The notes beneath the pieces were generated by a model, which saw only the letters and a list, made by a program, of their open reading frames with translations, was not told the origin of the DNA and searched no databases. The position numbers and the translations under genes are program-made. A DNA stretch of 64,000 bases from Gammaproteobacteria bacterium (GTDB lineage: Bacteria; Pseudomonadota; Gammaproteobacteria; Burkholderiales; Burkholderiaceae_C), in NCBI GenBank assembly GCA_018815325.1, contig JAHIYE010000004.1, forward strand, positions 62,001 through 126,000. The letters are read 5' to 3'. How positions within the stretch are numbered: the stretch's first letter is position 1; every line of letters starts with the position of its first letter. Below, piece after piece: positions 1 to 10,087 of the stretch.

Positions 1-134
1 GCTCGCGTAGCGTCCTGTCCACGCCATGGCGCTGACAGGGTGAAGACGGAAATGTGCGTAGACATCAAGCTCATGAATTGGTCAGTATATAGAGGCCTCA
101 GGGGCGTCAACCAGCGTCGGGGATGTCACCTTGT

Positions 135-148
135 TTGATTTGCATCAA
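135..148 (+). promoter_or_regulatory. FNR-type box upstream of usp
   Basis: TTGAT-TTGC-ATCAA is a perfect match to the FNR palindrome TTGAT-N4-ATCAA. Its centre is 141.5. A weak -10 (TAAACT, 170-175) would place transcription start near 182-183, so the box would sit at about -41.5, the class II activator position. The downstream usp start is at 201. Regulation by FNR or a DNR/CRP-family relative is inferred. Confidence 0.75.
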
Positions 149-200
149 GTCCCCATACCCTGCCAGTCCTAAACTGAAAGTTCAGCAACAGGAGACTTTC

Positions 201-629
201 ATGAAAATACTTCTTGCAGTGGATGGCAGCCCGTATACCAAGAAAATGCTGGCCTATTTGACCGCGCATGATGAGATGTTCGGTGCCCAGCACGACTACA
301 CCCTCTTTACTGTGACGGACATCCCCCCTGTGCCCCCAGGCATTCCGATTCCCGAAAACAAGGCGTCTGAGGCACGGCGCTGTGCCGAAGCGGCCGAGAA
401 GGTGCTGGCCCCCATCAGCAAGTTCCTGCTCAAGAGCGGCATTGACGCCCACAGCGCCCACAAGACGGGCCATGTCGGAAAGATGATTGCCGAATTCGCC
501 GAGAAGGGCAAGTTCGACATGGTGGTCATGGGCTCGCATGGCCATGGCAACCTGGGCAACCTCGTGATGGGTTCGGTGGCCACCAAGGTGCTGGCCATGT
601 GCAAGGTACCCGTGATGCTGGTGCGTTAA
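201..629 (+). CDS. Universal stress protein, UspA family
   Basis: The 142-residue product is a single Usp domain starting [10 protein letters not shown] and ending with the nucleotide-binding signature [15 protein letters not shown] (G-2x-G-9x-G-S/T), so an ATP-binding form is likely. The start at 201 is chosen because GGAG lies 8-10 bases upstream; an in-frame start at 123 would run through the FNR box. In nitrate-respiring bacteria such genes are often induced under oxygen limitation, which fits the box at 135-148. The next gene starts 98 bases downstream with no visible terminator, so read-through into the acs-pdh operon is possible. The exact physiological role cannot be read from sequence. 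Confidence 0.9.
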   Translation: MKILLAVDGSPYTKKMLAYLTAHDEMFGAQHDYTLFTVTDIPPVPPGIPIPENKASEARRCAEAAEKVLAPISKFLLKSGIDAHSAHKTGHVGKMIAEFAEKGKFDMVVMGSHGHGNLGNLVMGSVATKVLAMCKVPVMLVR

Positions 630-727
630 AGCCCGCCTCATCACAAGCTCAACGCCTGGACGGCACCCCCGATACCCGACCTCTGGTTTGGGTGGGGCCA
701 GCTTCCGCAGCCACCATGGAGGACGCG

Positions 728-2502
<1,775 letters not shown>

Positions 2503-2506
<4 letters not shown>

Positions 2507-3519
2507 ATCAGGATATTGAAGTCCCGCCTCCCCCCACGGGCCACGTGCCTTGGGACAAGGCCTTTGCGCAGATCGTGCTGTCCGACATGCTGCGCATTCG
2601 CCGCATGGAGGAGAAGGCCGCCGAGCTCTATGGCGAGCAGAAGATACGCGGCTTCCTGCATCTCTATATCGGCGAGGAGGCTGCTGCCACCGGTGCGCTG
2701 CGCGCTCTGCAGCCCGAGGACAACATCGTGGCCACCTACCGGGAGCACGGCCATGCGCTGCTCAGCGGCGTGGCCATGAGCCGCATCATGGCCGAGATGT
2801 TCGGCAAACAGGAGGGCTGCTCGCGCGGACGTGGCGGCTCGATGCACCTGTTTGACCGCGCGACGCGCTTCTATGGCGGCAACGCCATCGTGGGTGGTGG
2901 CCTGCCGCTCGCGGCCGGGCTGGCACTCGCCGACAAAATGGGCAAACGCCAGGCGCTGACGGCCTGCTTCTTTGGTGAAGGCGCCATGGCCGAGGGTGCG
3001 TTTCATGAAGCCATGAACCTGGCCGCGCTGTGGCAGTTACCCGTGCTCTACTGCTGTGAGAACAACCTGTACGCCATGGGCACGGCGCTGGCGCGTGCCG
3101 AATCACAGACCGATCTGTGCGCGAAGGCCGCTTCCTACGGCATGGCAACGGTGCAGGTCGATGGCATGGATGTGGTGGCGGTGTTCGAGGCAGTACAGCG
3201 CGCGGCACAACAGGTGCGCGAACAAGGTGTGCCGATGTTCGTCGAAATACGCACCTACCGTTTCCGCGCGCACTCGATGTTCGACCCCGAGCTCTACCGC
3301 GACAAGCAGGAGGTCGAGCAATGGAAGACACGCGGCCCCATCCACACCTACACCGCACGCCTCAAGGCACAGGGCCTGCTCACGGAGACAGAATTCCTCG
3401 CACTCGATGCGCAGGCGCAGGCCGAGGTGGATGCGGCTGTGGCCTTTGCCGATGCTGGCACATGGGAGCCCATCGAGACCTTGCTGCACGATGTGACCAC
3501 ACCGCAGGAGACCGCATGA
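2503..3519 (+). CDS. pdhA: 2-oxoacid (pyruvate) dehydrogenase E1 alpha subunit
   Basis: The 338-residue product is the thiamine diphosphate-binding alpha subunit of a heterotetrameric E1. Landmarks are [14 protein letters not shown] near the N-terminus, the [11 protein letters not shown] region, [12 protein letters not shown], and the ThDP/Mg motif [17 protein letters not shown] ending in ENN. The usual GDG is GEG here, a variant also found in branched-chain E1 alpha. With E1 beta it would decarboxylate a 2-oxoacid and acylate the E2 lipoyl group. An acetoin dehydrogenase alpha subunit is an alternative, since the families are similar. It overlaps both neighbours by ATGA, implying translational coupling. 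Confidence 0.88.
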
Positions 3520-4502
3520 TGGGCCGCAGAATCAGCTACCGCGATGCCATGCGTGAGGCACTGCGCGAGGCCTTGCAGGCCGACCCGCGTGTCTTTCTCA
3601 TGGGCGAGGATGTGGGCCGCTACGGCGGCACTTACGCCGTCTCCAAGGGGCTGCTGGAGGAGTTTGGCCCCGACCGCATTCGCGACACCCCGCTGTCGGA
3701 GCTGGGCTTCACCGGCCTGGGCATTGGCGCAGCGCTGGGCGGCATGCGCCCGATCGTGGAGGTGATGACCGTCAACTTCAGCCTGCTCGCGCTTGACCCC
3801 ATCGTCAACACGGCAGCCATGCTGCGCCACATGTCGGGCGGCCAGTTCTCGGTGCCGGTGGTGATCCGCATGGCCACGGGTGCGGGGCGCCAGCTCGCGG
3901 CCCAGCACTCGAACAGCTTTGAGGGCTGGTATGCCCATGTGCCCGGCCTGCGCGTGCTGGCCCCGGCCACGGTAGAGGATGCGCGTGGCATGCTGGGCCC
4001 TGCACTGGCTGATCCCGACCCGGTGCTGATCTTCGAGCACGCCCAGCTCTACAACATGGAAGGTGAAGTGCCGGACCAGGTGCAGGTGGACATCTCCAGC
4101 GCCATGGTTCGCCGGGCGGGTACCGATGTGAGCCTCATCACCTACGGCGGCTCGCTGTCCAAGACGCTGCAGGCCGCCGAGGAACTGGCGGCGCTGGGCA
4201 TCAGCGCCGAGGTGGTCGACCTGCGCGTGCTGCGCCCCCTGGATGAGGCCACGATCATGGCCTCGGTGCGCAAGTGCCGCCGCGTGGTGGTGGTCGACGA
4301 AGCCTGGCGCTCGGGCAGCCTGGCGGCCGAGGTGATGGCCCGCATCATGGAGCAGGCCTTCTTCGATCTCGATGCCCCGCCCGCCCGTGTGTGCAGCGAG
4401 GAGGTGCCAATTCCCTATGCGCGCCACCTGGAAGAAGCGGCACTGCCACAAGCGCCGAAGATTGTCACCGCGGTACGCACGCTGATGGGACAGCCCGCAT
4501 GA
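3516..4502 (+). CDS. pdhB: 2-oxoacid (pyruvate) dehydrogenase E1 beta subunit
   Basis: The 328-residue product matches the full length of E1 beta subunits. It starts [16 protein letters not shown] and contains [20 protein letters not shown], the transketolase pyrimidine-binding region, and the C-terminal domain with [15 protein letters not shown] and [12 protein letters not shown]. It pairs with the upstream alpha subunit to form the ThDP site. The start is set by the ATGA overlap with the E1 alpha stop; two consecutive ATG codons are available (3516 and 3519). The preference for pyruvate rather than acetoin or branched-chain acids is inferred. Confidence 0.88.
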   Translation: MMGRRISYRDAMREALREALQADPRVFLMGEDVGRYGGTYAVSKGLLEEFGPDRIRDTPLSELGFTGLGIGAALGGMRPIVEVMTVNFSLLALDPIVNTAAMLRHMSGGQFSVPVVIRMATGAGRQLAAQHSNSFEGWYAHVPGLRVLAPATVEDARGMLGPALADPDPVLIFEHAQLYNMEGEVPDQVQVDISSAMVRRAGTDVSLITYGGSLSKTLQAAEELAALGISAEVVDLRVLRPLDEATIMASVRKCRRVVVVDEAWRSGSLAAEVMARIMEQAFFDLDAPPARVCSEEVPIPYARHLEEAALPQAPKIVTAVRTLMGQPA

Positions 4503-5764
4503 TCGAGTTCAAGCTGCCCTCGCTGGGCGCGGACATGGACGAAGGCACACTGCTGAAATGGCATGTGAAGCCGGGTGACCCTGTCACGCGCGGCCAGGTG
4601 GTGGCCGTGGTGGACACGTCCAAGGCCGCGGTGGATGTCGAGAACTGGCACGACGGTGTGGTGGCCGAGCTGCGGGTGCAGCCCGGCAGCAAGGTGCCGG
4701 TCGGTACGGTGCTGGCCACGCTGCTGGAGCCGGGCGAAAAACCTGCCGCGGCGACAAAGCCTGCACCACCTTCACCACCACCGCAACTTGCGCACCCCGC
4801 GCCAAAAGCCGCGCAAGCGGCTACCCCACCGGCCGCTCACCAACCTGCACCACCTCAGGTCGTGCAGGCAACGGGTGCCCGCAAGCCCGTCTCTCCGGCC
4901 GCACGCCGACGCGCCCAGGAACTCGGGCTGGACCCGACGACTGTGGCCGGCACCGGCGCGCTGGGCTCGGTGACGCTGGCGGACATTGAAGCCGCAGCTC
5001 ACGCGACCCCTGCCCTGCCGGCTACGCCTGCAGCAGCCCCTGCGGCAGCCGACCGCCAAAAGGAAATGCGCAAGGCCATTGCCGCTGCGATGAGTCGCTC
5101 CAAGCGCGAGATTCCGCATTACTACCTGAGCGAAACCATCCCGATGGCCACCGCACTGACCTGGCTGCAACAACACAACGAGGGTTTGCCCATCACCGAA
5201 CGCGTGCTGCCCGCGGTGCTACAGCTCAAGGCCGTGGCGTTGGCGCTCCAGCGCACGCCGCAACTCAACGGCTTTTATGTGGACGGCAATTTCCAGCCCG
5301 CTACGGCCGTGCACGCCGGGGTGGCGATTTCACTGCGTGGCGGCGGTCTGGTGGCCCCTGCGCTGCACGATGTCGGCCTCAAATCGCTGGCCCAGCTCAT
5401 GCGTGAGCTGGCTGATCTGGTCAAGCGGGCGCGTGCCGGCTCATTGCGCAGCTCCGAGATGACCGACCCGACCATCACCGTCACCAACCTGGGCGACCAG
5501 GGCGTGACCTCGGTATTCGGCGTGATCTATCCGCCGCAGGTGGCGCTGGTGGGCTTTGGCAACGTGGCCGAGCGCCCCTGGGTACAGGATGGCATGCTGT
5601 GTGCCCTGCCGCTCGTGACCGCCTCGCTGGCTGCCGATCACCGCGCCTCGGATGGTCACGTGGGTGCGCTGTTTCTCGCTGAATTGCGCGATGTGCTGCA
5701 GCAACCCCAGACACTGAATGCCACAGAGAACACCCCCGAAAAACCACAAGGAGCCACGCCATGA
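4499..5764 (+). CDS. pdhC: Dihydrolipoyl acyltransferase E2
   Basis: The 421-residue product has the classical E2 layout: one lipoyl domain (residues 1-80, attachment lysine K42 in DTSKA), an Ala/Pro-rich linker, a peripheral subunit-binding domain ([13 protein letters not shown] to TLADIE, about 137-167), a second Ala/Pro linker, and the catalytic acyltransferase domain with DHRASDG (His and Asp) near residue 380. It moves the acyl group from lipoamide to CoA. The subunit-binding domain implies an E3 partner, but none is encoded in this operon, so E3 must come from elsewhere. It overlaps both neighbours by ATGA. The next gene encodes an acyl carrier protein, raising the question whether the acyl group can also reach ACP. 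Confidence 0.9.
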   Translation: MIEFKLPSLGADMDEGTLLKWHVKPGDPVTRGQVVAVVDTSKAAVDVENWHDGVVAELRVQPGSKVPVGTVLATLLEPGEKPAAATKPAPPSPPPQLAHPAPKAAQAATPPAAHQPAPPQVVQATGARKPVSPAARRRAQELGLDPTTVAGTGALGSVTLADIEAAAHATPALPATPAAAPAAADRQKEMRKAIAAAMSRSKREIPHYYLSETIPMATALTWLQQHNEGLPITERVLPAVLQLKAVALALQRTPQLNGFYVDGNFQPATAVHAGVAISLRGGGLVAPALHDVGLKSLAQLMRELADLVKRARAGSLRSSEMTDPTITVTNLGDQGVTSVFGVIYPPQVALVGFGNVAERPWVQDGMLCALPLVTASLAADHRASDGHVGALFLAELRDVLQQPQTLNATENTPEKPQGATP

Positions 5765-6033
5765 CCTACGACCGCCCGGCCCTGAGCAAGGCCGCCCTGT
5801 CCATCCTGCGCGGCATCGCGCCAGAGGTGCAGCCCGGCGACATCACACCAGGTAAACCCCTGCGCAACCAGGTCGACCTTGATTCGATGGACTGGCTCAA
5901 CTTCCTGATTGGGCTGCACGAACATTTCGGCGTGAACATACCCGAGGCAGACTATGCCCGCCTGATCACGCTCGACAATGTGCTGGACTACCTGCAGGCC
6001 CGGCTGGCCGAAATGCCGGGAGCCAGCGCATGA
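5761..6033 (+). CDS. Acyl carrier protein
   Basis: This 90-residue acidic protein has the phosphopantetheine attachment site DLDSMDW (Ser) followed by helix FLIGLHEHFGVNIPEADYARL, typical of ACP/PCP-like carriers. It is not the fatty-acid synthase acpP, which is normally about 79 residues and lies with fabF. Its position at the end of the acs-E1-E2 operon, with ATGA overlaps on both sides, suggests it carries an acyl group made by the CoA ligase or the dehydrogenase complex. No ketosynthase, transacylase or phosphopantetheinyl transferase lies nearby, so the end use is unknown. Confidence 0.88.
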   Translation: MTYDRPALSKAALSILRGIAPEVQPGDITPGKPLRNQVDLDSMDWLNFLIGLHEHFGVNIPEADYARLITLDNVLDYLQARLAEMPGASA

Positions 6034-6194
6034 GTACGCTTCCCGGCAGGCCGCTGCCCCCCGAGTTGCCGGCCGAGCCCTTCTCACCAAACGAACCCGC
6101 GCCCGATCAGCCGCCGCGGCCCGATGAGCCCGCCCCCTTCGAGCCGGCCCCGCCCGCTCCCGAGCCCAGCATGCCCGTTCCGCCCCGCACCTGA
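6030..6194 (+). CDS. Proline-rich 54-residue ORF at the operon end
   Basis: An ATG overlapping the ACP stop (ATGA) opens a 54-codon frame in which 22 residues are proline, arranged as P-x-P and PAPEP-like repeats with Glu and Asp between them and almost no hydrophobic residues. GGGAG precedes the start by about 12 bases. It has no recognisable domain and resembles a flexible linker such as those in E2 proteins. The same 4-base overlap pattern as the five upstream genes argues for real translation, but a high-GC chance frame cannot be excluded. It ends 16 bases before the convergent cutA stop. Confidence 0.45.
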   Translation: MSTLPGRPLPPELPAEPFSPNEPAPDQPPRPDEPAPFEPAPPAPEPSMPVPPRT

Positions 6195-6210
6195 GCCGCC
6201 GCAGCGTGCC

Positions 6211-6540
6211 TCAACCGCCTGTGGACGCATCGATCCAGCGCAGGTAAGCGCTGAAGCCGGCCGTCACGGGCAACTGGATGATTTCGGGCACCTCATAGGG
6301 GTGATGCGCACGGATGAAGTGCTCCAGTTGCTCGTACTGCGCGCTGCGGGTCTTGATGAAGAGCAGGCTCTCGGCCTCATCGCAGGCCTTGTCCTGCCAG
6401 ATGTAGTGGCTGCGCACCTGCTGAATCTGCACGCAGGCCGCAAGCCGCTCAGCGAGCAGTTGTTTGGCCAACGCATTGGCCTGCGCTTCACTGCCGATGC
6501 TCGTCATCACGACGCAGTAGCTGCTGTTGTCATTCGTCAT
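6211..6540 (-). CDS. cutA: Divalent-cation tolerance protein CutA
   Basis: The 109-residue product has the CutA fold signature: YCVVMTSIGSEAQANALAKQLL at the N-terminus, ERLAACVQIQQVRSHYIWQ in the middle and the C-terminal HPYEVPEIIQLPVTAG. CutA forms a trimer related to PII proteins; its true role in copper tolerance is uncertain. The start at 6540 (MTNDNSS) is chosen because AAGGAAA lies about 6 bases upstream; a longer frame to 6612 would overlap the upstream gene. It lies 29 bases behind the flavodoxin-fold oxidoreductase and is probably co-transcribed with it. Confidence 0.9.
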   Translation of the reverse strand: MTNDNSSYCVVMTSIGSEAQANALAKQLLAERLAACVQIQQVRSHYIWQDKACDEAESLLFIKTRSAQYEQLEHFIRAHHPYEVPEIIQLPVTAGFSAYLRWIDASTGG

Positions 6541-6569
6541 GCCGGTTTCCTTGCCTTGCACGTTGTAGC

Positions 6570-7160
6570 TCAGGCGGCCTGTCGTCCCATCACCCGCATT
6601 TTGTGTTCCCACTTGGCGACGCCCTGCTCACCGAGCCGATCGACCAGGCCGATCAGGGTCTCCTGCACCGGCGCGATGCCGACAAAGCCCAGGATGTTGC
6701 GCTCCAGCGATTTGACGCTGTGGGCACGGAAATACCAGCGGTACACCAGCGCCGGCATGCCCATGGTGACAACCACGCGCGCGCTGCGACCTGCCAGCCC
6801 CTTGCTGTCGAACGGGTTGGCGCCCCCTTGCTTGAAGGCAAAGCCCGGCCGTGCCACCTGTTCCAGAAAACCTTTGAGAAGCGCCGGCATGTCGCCCAAC
6901 CAGAGGGGAAAGAACAGCACGAGGTGCTGCGCCCAGGCGATGTCATCCTGCGCTGGCTGCAACGAAGCCGGCAGGCTGCCATGTTCCCACGCCTGCTGGC
7001 TGCGCAGCAAGGGAAAGTCAAGCCCGGCCACCTCGATGCGCCGGACCTCGCGACCGGTGGCCACAGCCCCTTCGGCATAGGCATCCGCCAGTGCATGGCA
7101 CAAGTGCCGCGCAGCAGCATCCGGGTGGCCCTGGATCAGCAAAATGCGCTGTCTGTCCAT
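6570..7160 (-). CDS. NAD(P)H-dependent oxidoreductase, flavodoxin-like fold
   Basis: The 196-residue product starts MDRQRILLIQGHPD and carries FFPLWLGDMPALLKGFLEQV, the pattern of the NQO1/KefF/MdaB family of FMN- or FAD-dependent quinone reductases, which transfer two electrons from NAD(P)H to quinones or similar acceptors. The start at 7160 has GGAGGA 8 bases upstream and is preferred over 7199. A perfect TTGAC-N4-GTCAA site lies 57 bases upstream of the start, suggesting anaerobic or NO-responsive control. cutA follows in the same direction. Substrate unknown. Confidence 0.82.
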   Translation of the reverse strand: MDRQRILLIQGHPDAAARHLCHALADAYAEGAVATGREVRRIEVAGLDFPLLRSQQAWEHGSLPASLQPAQDDIAWAQHLVLFFPLWLGDMPALLKGFLEQVARPGFAFKQGGANPFDSKGLAGRSARVVVTMGMPALVYRWYFRAHSVKSLERNILGFVGIAPVQETLIGLVDRLGEQGVAKWEHKMRVMGRQAA

Positions 7161-7217
7161 CGTGTATTCCTCCGCACAAAGCAGAGGCCATGATGTCACG
7201 TCACGCTGAGGCGGGCT

Positions 7218-7231
7218 TTGACGCTTGTCAA
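7218..7231 (-). promoter_or_regulatory. FNR/DNR-type box, TTGAC-N4-GTCAA
   Basis: TTGAC-GCTT-GTCAA is a perfect palindrome of the form bound by NNR/DNR/FNR-family regulators. Its centre at 7224.5, with a weak -10 (CATCAT on the minus strand, 7190-7195), would put transcription start near 7183, that is with the box at about -41.5. The oxidoreductase start is at 7160. Function is inferred. Confidence 0.6.
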
Positions 7232-7251
7232 GGCAGCGCCATGCTGCTCCA

Positions 7252-7282
7252 CCTTGATGCTACGGATTAAATAGCATCAAGG
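7252..7282. repeat. Perfect 11-bp inverted repeat
   Basis: CCTTGATGCTA (7252-7262) and TAGCATCAAGG (7272-7282) are perfect inverted arms around a 9-base AT-rich centre. The element lies between the DHH gene stop (7350) and the box at 7218-7231. No T-tract follows on either strand, so a regulator-binding site or an RNA hairpin after the DHH gene are both possible. Confidence 0.6.
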
Positions 7283-7349
7283 CCATGAACAGAAAGGGGT
7301 AGAAACGAGTTCCATGGCACGGCGCGAAACCCCGCGAGGCACCTGCCGA

Positions 7350-8291
7350 CTAGCTCTGCAGCGCGGGAACCCTTGCCTCGGCCTCCAGCGTGCCATTCAG
7401 CAGCTCGGGCAGGCGATCGGCACTCATCTTGAAGCCGCAGGCCTGGGCGTGACCGCCGCCGCCCATGCTCTCCGCCAGCGGAATGCAGTCAAACGGACGC
7501 TGCGAGCGCAGGCCGGCCTTGACGATGCCACTCTTGTCGATGCTCCACATCAGCGCGAAAGTGCCACTCCTGGCAGACAGGATGTCACCCACCAGGCTGT
7601 GAAACACGCCGGGCGCGTTGACCATGAGGCCGGACACGCCATTGAAGCTGACAGGCTGGGCAGCCTCGGCAATGCCTTCGGCGAGCTTGCTGAACTTCTC
7701 GTCCATGGCCTTGCCACGCTCCACATAGAGGGACAGTTGCATCCCATCGAAAGCGGCGATTTCATTCCAGCGCTCGAAGTTGAAAGGCTCCATGTCGAGC
7801 GCGGCCAGAAAGCCCGGGCTCTCGGGGTATTGCCAGACCCAGATGTCGCGGTCCTCGACAAAGCGCACCAGATCGGGAATGGGCAGCTCGGGCTGGAAAA
7901 ACTCCCAGGCCAGGCGCGCGCCGGATTTGTGCATGTCGAAATGCACGATGCCGCAGCGACACTCAAAACCAGTGAGTTTTTCGGCAGCGCTCTTGTGGTG
8001 ATCCAGCATCACGAGCTTGGCAGCACGTGACTCGATGCCACGCAGGATATCGGCAGAGAAAGAGAAATCAAGGATGTAGACGGCACGCCCGTCGAGCGTG
8101 GGCAGGTCGTCCACCGATTTGATTTCGCCGTGGTCCAGGCCCAGGAATTCGGCCTGGCCCTCGTAAAAAAGCCAGGCAGCAAGCGCTGCAGCAAAGCCGT
8201 CGGGGCAGTTGCGGCCATGGTAGATGACCAGGGGATGGGGATCGTTCTTCTCAGGAGAGATGAGCAGTTGCAGAGGCAGAATAGTTTTCAT
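7350..8291 (-). CDS. DHH family phosphoesterase
   Basis: The 313-residue protein shows a DHH domain (IYHGRNCPDGFAAALAAW near the N-terminus, then ILDFS, LDHHKSAAE) and a C-terminal DHHA1 nucleic-acid/nucleotide-binding region with GGGGHAQACGFKMSADRLPELL. Aspartates and histidines of these motifs bind Mn2+ for phosphodiester hydrolysis. Substrates in the family include oligoribonucleotides, cyclic dinucleotides and phosphonucleotides; which applies here is not evident. The start at 8291 (MKTILPL) is preferred to 8312 because the conserved region begins shortly afterwards. It lies 40 bases downstream of ylqF. Confidence 0.85.
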   Translation of the reverse strand: MKTILPLQLLISPEKNDPHPLVIYHGRNCPDGFAAALAAWLFYEGQAEFLGLDHGEIKSVDDLPTLDGRAVYILDFSFSADILRGIESRAAKLVMLDHHKSAAEKLTGFECRCGIVHFDMHKSGARLAWEFFQPELPIPDLVRFVEDRDIWVWQYPESPGFLAALDMEPFNFERWNEIAAFDGMQLSLYVERGKAMDEKFSKLAEGIAEAAQPVSFNGVSGLMVNAPGVFHSLVGDILSARSGTFALMWSIDKSGIVKAGLRSQRPFDCIPLAESMGGGGHAQACGFKMSADRLPELLNGTLEAEARVPALQS

Positions 8292-8331
8292 AGGGCCTCT
8301 ATTGTCGCGCACTGAAGTACTTGCGACGCGT

Positions 8332-9291
8332 CTAAGGACTCTCCGGGCGCGGTGGCCGCGGGATTTTCTTGAAGCGAATCTTGCGGTCGAGCTCGATGGC
8401 GTCCTTCTTCACCTGCCTTGCAGCGTCGAGCTTCTGTCCCTCGGCCAGCCACTGCGCAAACTCCTCGGGCGTCTCCAGGGTGATGGCTCCCAGGGTGGCA
8501 TTGCGAAACTCCTGGATCGCAATCTCGGCGGCCTTGGTCTGGTTCACCCGGTTGCCAGACTGCAAGGCGCCGCGCTTGCGTCCGATCGCGTCCAGCAGCT
8601 CCTCCTCCCGCATGTCGGCCACACCCGAGAGCTTGAAACGCACCTCCAGCAATGACGCGTAATGCGACTTGAGATAGTCCAGCAGCTCCAGCGCCACCTC
8701 CTCCTCGTTGAAGGCGTTGCGCCCGACCGCACCACTGGCCGCCAGGTTGTAGCCACTCTTGGCCACGATGATGCGCGGCCACAGCATGCCAGGCGTGTCG
8801 TACAGGTAAAAGTCATCTGCCAGCGAAATGCGCTGCTCCAGCTTGGTGATGCCGGCCTCGTCACCCGTCATGGCAGCGCGCCGCCCCGTGAGCGTGTTGA
8901 TGAGCGTGGATTTGCCCACATTGGGAATGCCGCAGATCAGCACCCGCATGGGCTTGACCATGCCACCGCGCTGGGGGGCGAGTTCGTGGCAGGCTGCGAT
9001 GATGCGTTGCGCCGGCGCGCGCTCACTCGCACTCAGCGCGATCGCACGCGTGGCAGGCTGGCTGTTGTAGTGTGTCAACCACTGTGCCGTGCAGGCGGGG
9101 TCGGCCAGATCCTGCTTGTTGAGGATCTTGAGTGCGGGTTTGTGGCTGGTCAACTCCGCCAGCAGCGGGTTGGCGCTGGAGCCGGGCAGGCGTGCGTCAA
9201 GCAATTCGATCACGACATCCGTGTCCTTGATGCGCTCTTCAATTGCCTTTCGCGTCAGGTGCATGTGCCCCGGGAACCACTGGATGGCCAT
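8332..9291 (-). CDS. ylqF: Ribosome biogenesis GTPase YlqF/RbgA
   Basis: The 319-residue protein is a circularly permuted GTPase: the G4 motif NKQD (58-61) precedes G1 GIPNVGKS (121-128) and G3 DTPGMLW. The N-terminal MAIQWFPGHMHLTRKAIEE is diagnostic of the YlqF family, which assists late assembly of the 50S subunit. The C-terminal Lys/Arg-rich tail (RKIRFKKIPRPPR) probably contacts rRNA. It is divergent from an HPF/RaiA-like gene, so two ribosome-linked genes share the 222-bp intergenic region. Confidence 0.92.
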   Translation of the reverse strand: MAIQWFPGHMHLTRKAIEERIKDTDVVIELLDARLPGSSANPLLAELTSHKPALKILNKQDLADPACTAQWLTHYNSQPATRAIALSASERAPAQRIIAACHELAPQRGGMVKPMRVLICGIPNVGKSTLINTLTGRRAAMTGDEAGITKLEQRISLADDFYLYDTPGMLWPRIIVAKSGYNLAASGAVGRNAFNEEEVALELLDYLKSHYASLLEVRFKLSGVADMREEELLDAIGRKRGALQSGNRVNQTKAAEIAIQEFRNATLGAITLETPEEFAQWLAEGQKLDAARQVKKDAIELDRKIRFKKIPRPPRPESP

Positions 9292-9513
9292 GGCTGGTGT
9301 TCTTTCTTCGCGCGACAGCGCTCATTCGTTGCTCAACCCTGGATTGTGTACCACAGCGCACCTGGGTCTCTCGCGCCGGAATGGAGTAAATTGGCAGCAG
9401 TTGTTGCTGCAGCCCGATCCGGATAAAACCCGGCTCAGAGCTGCAGGCAGCCGCTCCACGCAAACCCGGGTCATCTGGCCGGGTCCGTGGCAACCAACGA
9501 AGGAGTAAAACCC

Positions 9514-9870
9514 ATGCAGATCCAAGTGAACACAAGCAACGGCATCGAGAACAAGGAAACACTGGAGCGCTGGGCAGCGTCCGAAATGCAGTCTGTACTG
9601 AGCCATTTCAAGGACGACATCACCCGGGTGGAAATCCACCTGAGCAACGAATCCGCCAGCAAGGCCGGCGGCGACAATCGCTGCACCATGGAGGCCAGGC
9701 TGGTCCACCATCAGCCAGTGGCGACCAGCCACCATGCGCCAACGCAGGATGCCGCCTTCCGGGGCGCCTCCGACAAACTCAAGCATGCACTGGACAAAAC
9801 CCTGGGGCGCCTGCGCAACCACCGTGACCATGACTCCATCCGAAAGATCGACGGCGCAGCAGATGAATAA
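9514..9870 (+). CDS. HPF/RaiA-like ribosome-associated protein
   Basis: The 118-residue protein matches the sigma-54 modulation/S30EA domain: MQIQVNTSNGIENKETLERW, then VEIHLSNES and a C-terminal DKLKHALDKTLGRLRNH. Such proteins bind the 30S decoding region and hibernate ribosomes in stationary or stressed cells. The spacing and Asn/Gly-rich N-terminus differ from canonical HPF, so this is a divergent member. The start is set by AAGGAG 8 bases upstream. The stop overlaps the next gene. Confidence 0.8.
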   Translation: MQIQVNTSNGIENKETLERWAASEMQSVLSHFKDDITRVEIHLSNESASKAGGDNRCTMEARLVHHQPVATSHHAPTQDAAFRGASDKLKHALDKTLGRLRNHRDHDSIRKIDGAADE

Positions 9871-10078
9871 ATCCACCCGACAGGCCGACAACGAGCTGCT
9901 GCTCAAGGGCATTCTCTGTGTCCTGATCGGCGCAGGCGTGCTGCTTGCCCCGCATTTCGTCAATTCACCGGGCATGGCCATCGTGGCCAAGTCGGCGCTC
10001 GTGGGCTGGTTTTCGCTGGCGCTGGGCTGCGCTTTTGTCCTGCGCTTTGCCATGCGTCGCTACAGCAGCAAGCCCTGA
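9863..10078 (+). CDS. Small two-helix membrane protein
   Basis: The 71-residue ORF overlaps the end of the HPF-like gene by 8 bases. It has two hydrophobic stretches (LLLKGILCVLIGAGVLLAP and SALVGWFSLALGCAFVLRFA) separated by a short loop and ends in a basic tail (MRRYSSKP), consistent with a hairpin inner-membrane protein. No family assignment is possible beyond small integral membrane protein. The overlap implies coupling to the upstream gene. Confidence 0.7.
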   Translation: MNKSTRQADNELLLKGILCVLIGAGVLLAPHFVNSPGMAIVAKSALVGWFSLALGCAFVLRFAMRRYSSKP

Positions 10079-10087
10079 GCCGCGACC

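Noticed and set aside
1-27. Possible start of a minus-strand gene running out of the window
   Set aside because: Only nine codons (MAWTGRYAS) are available and there is no clear ribosome-binding site.
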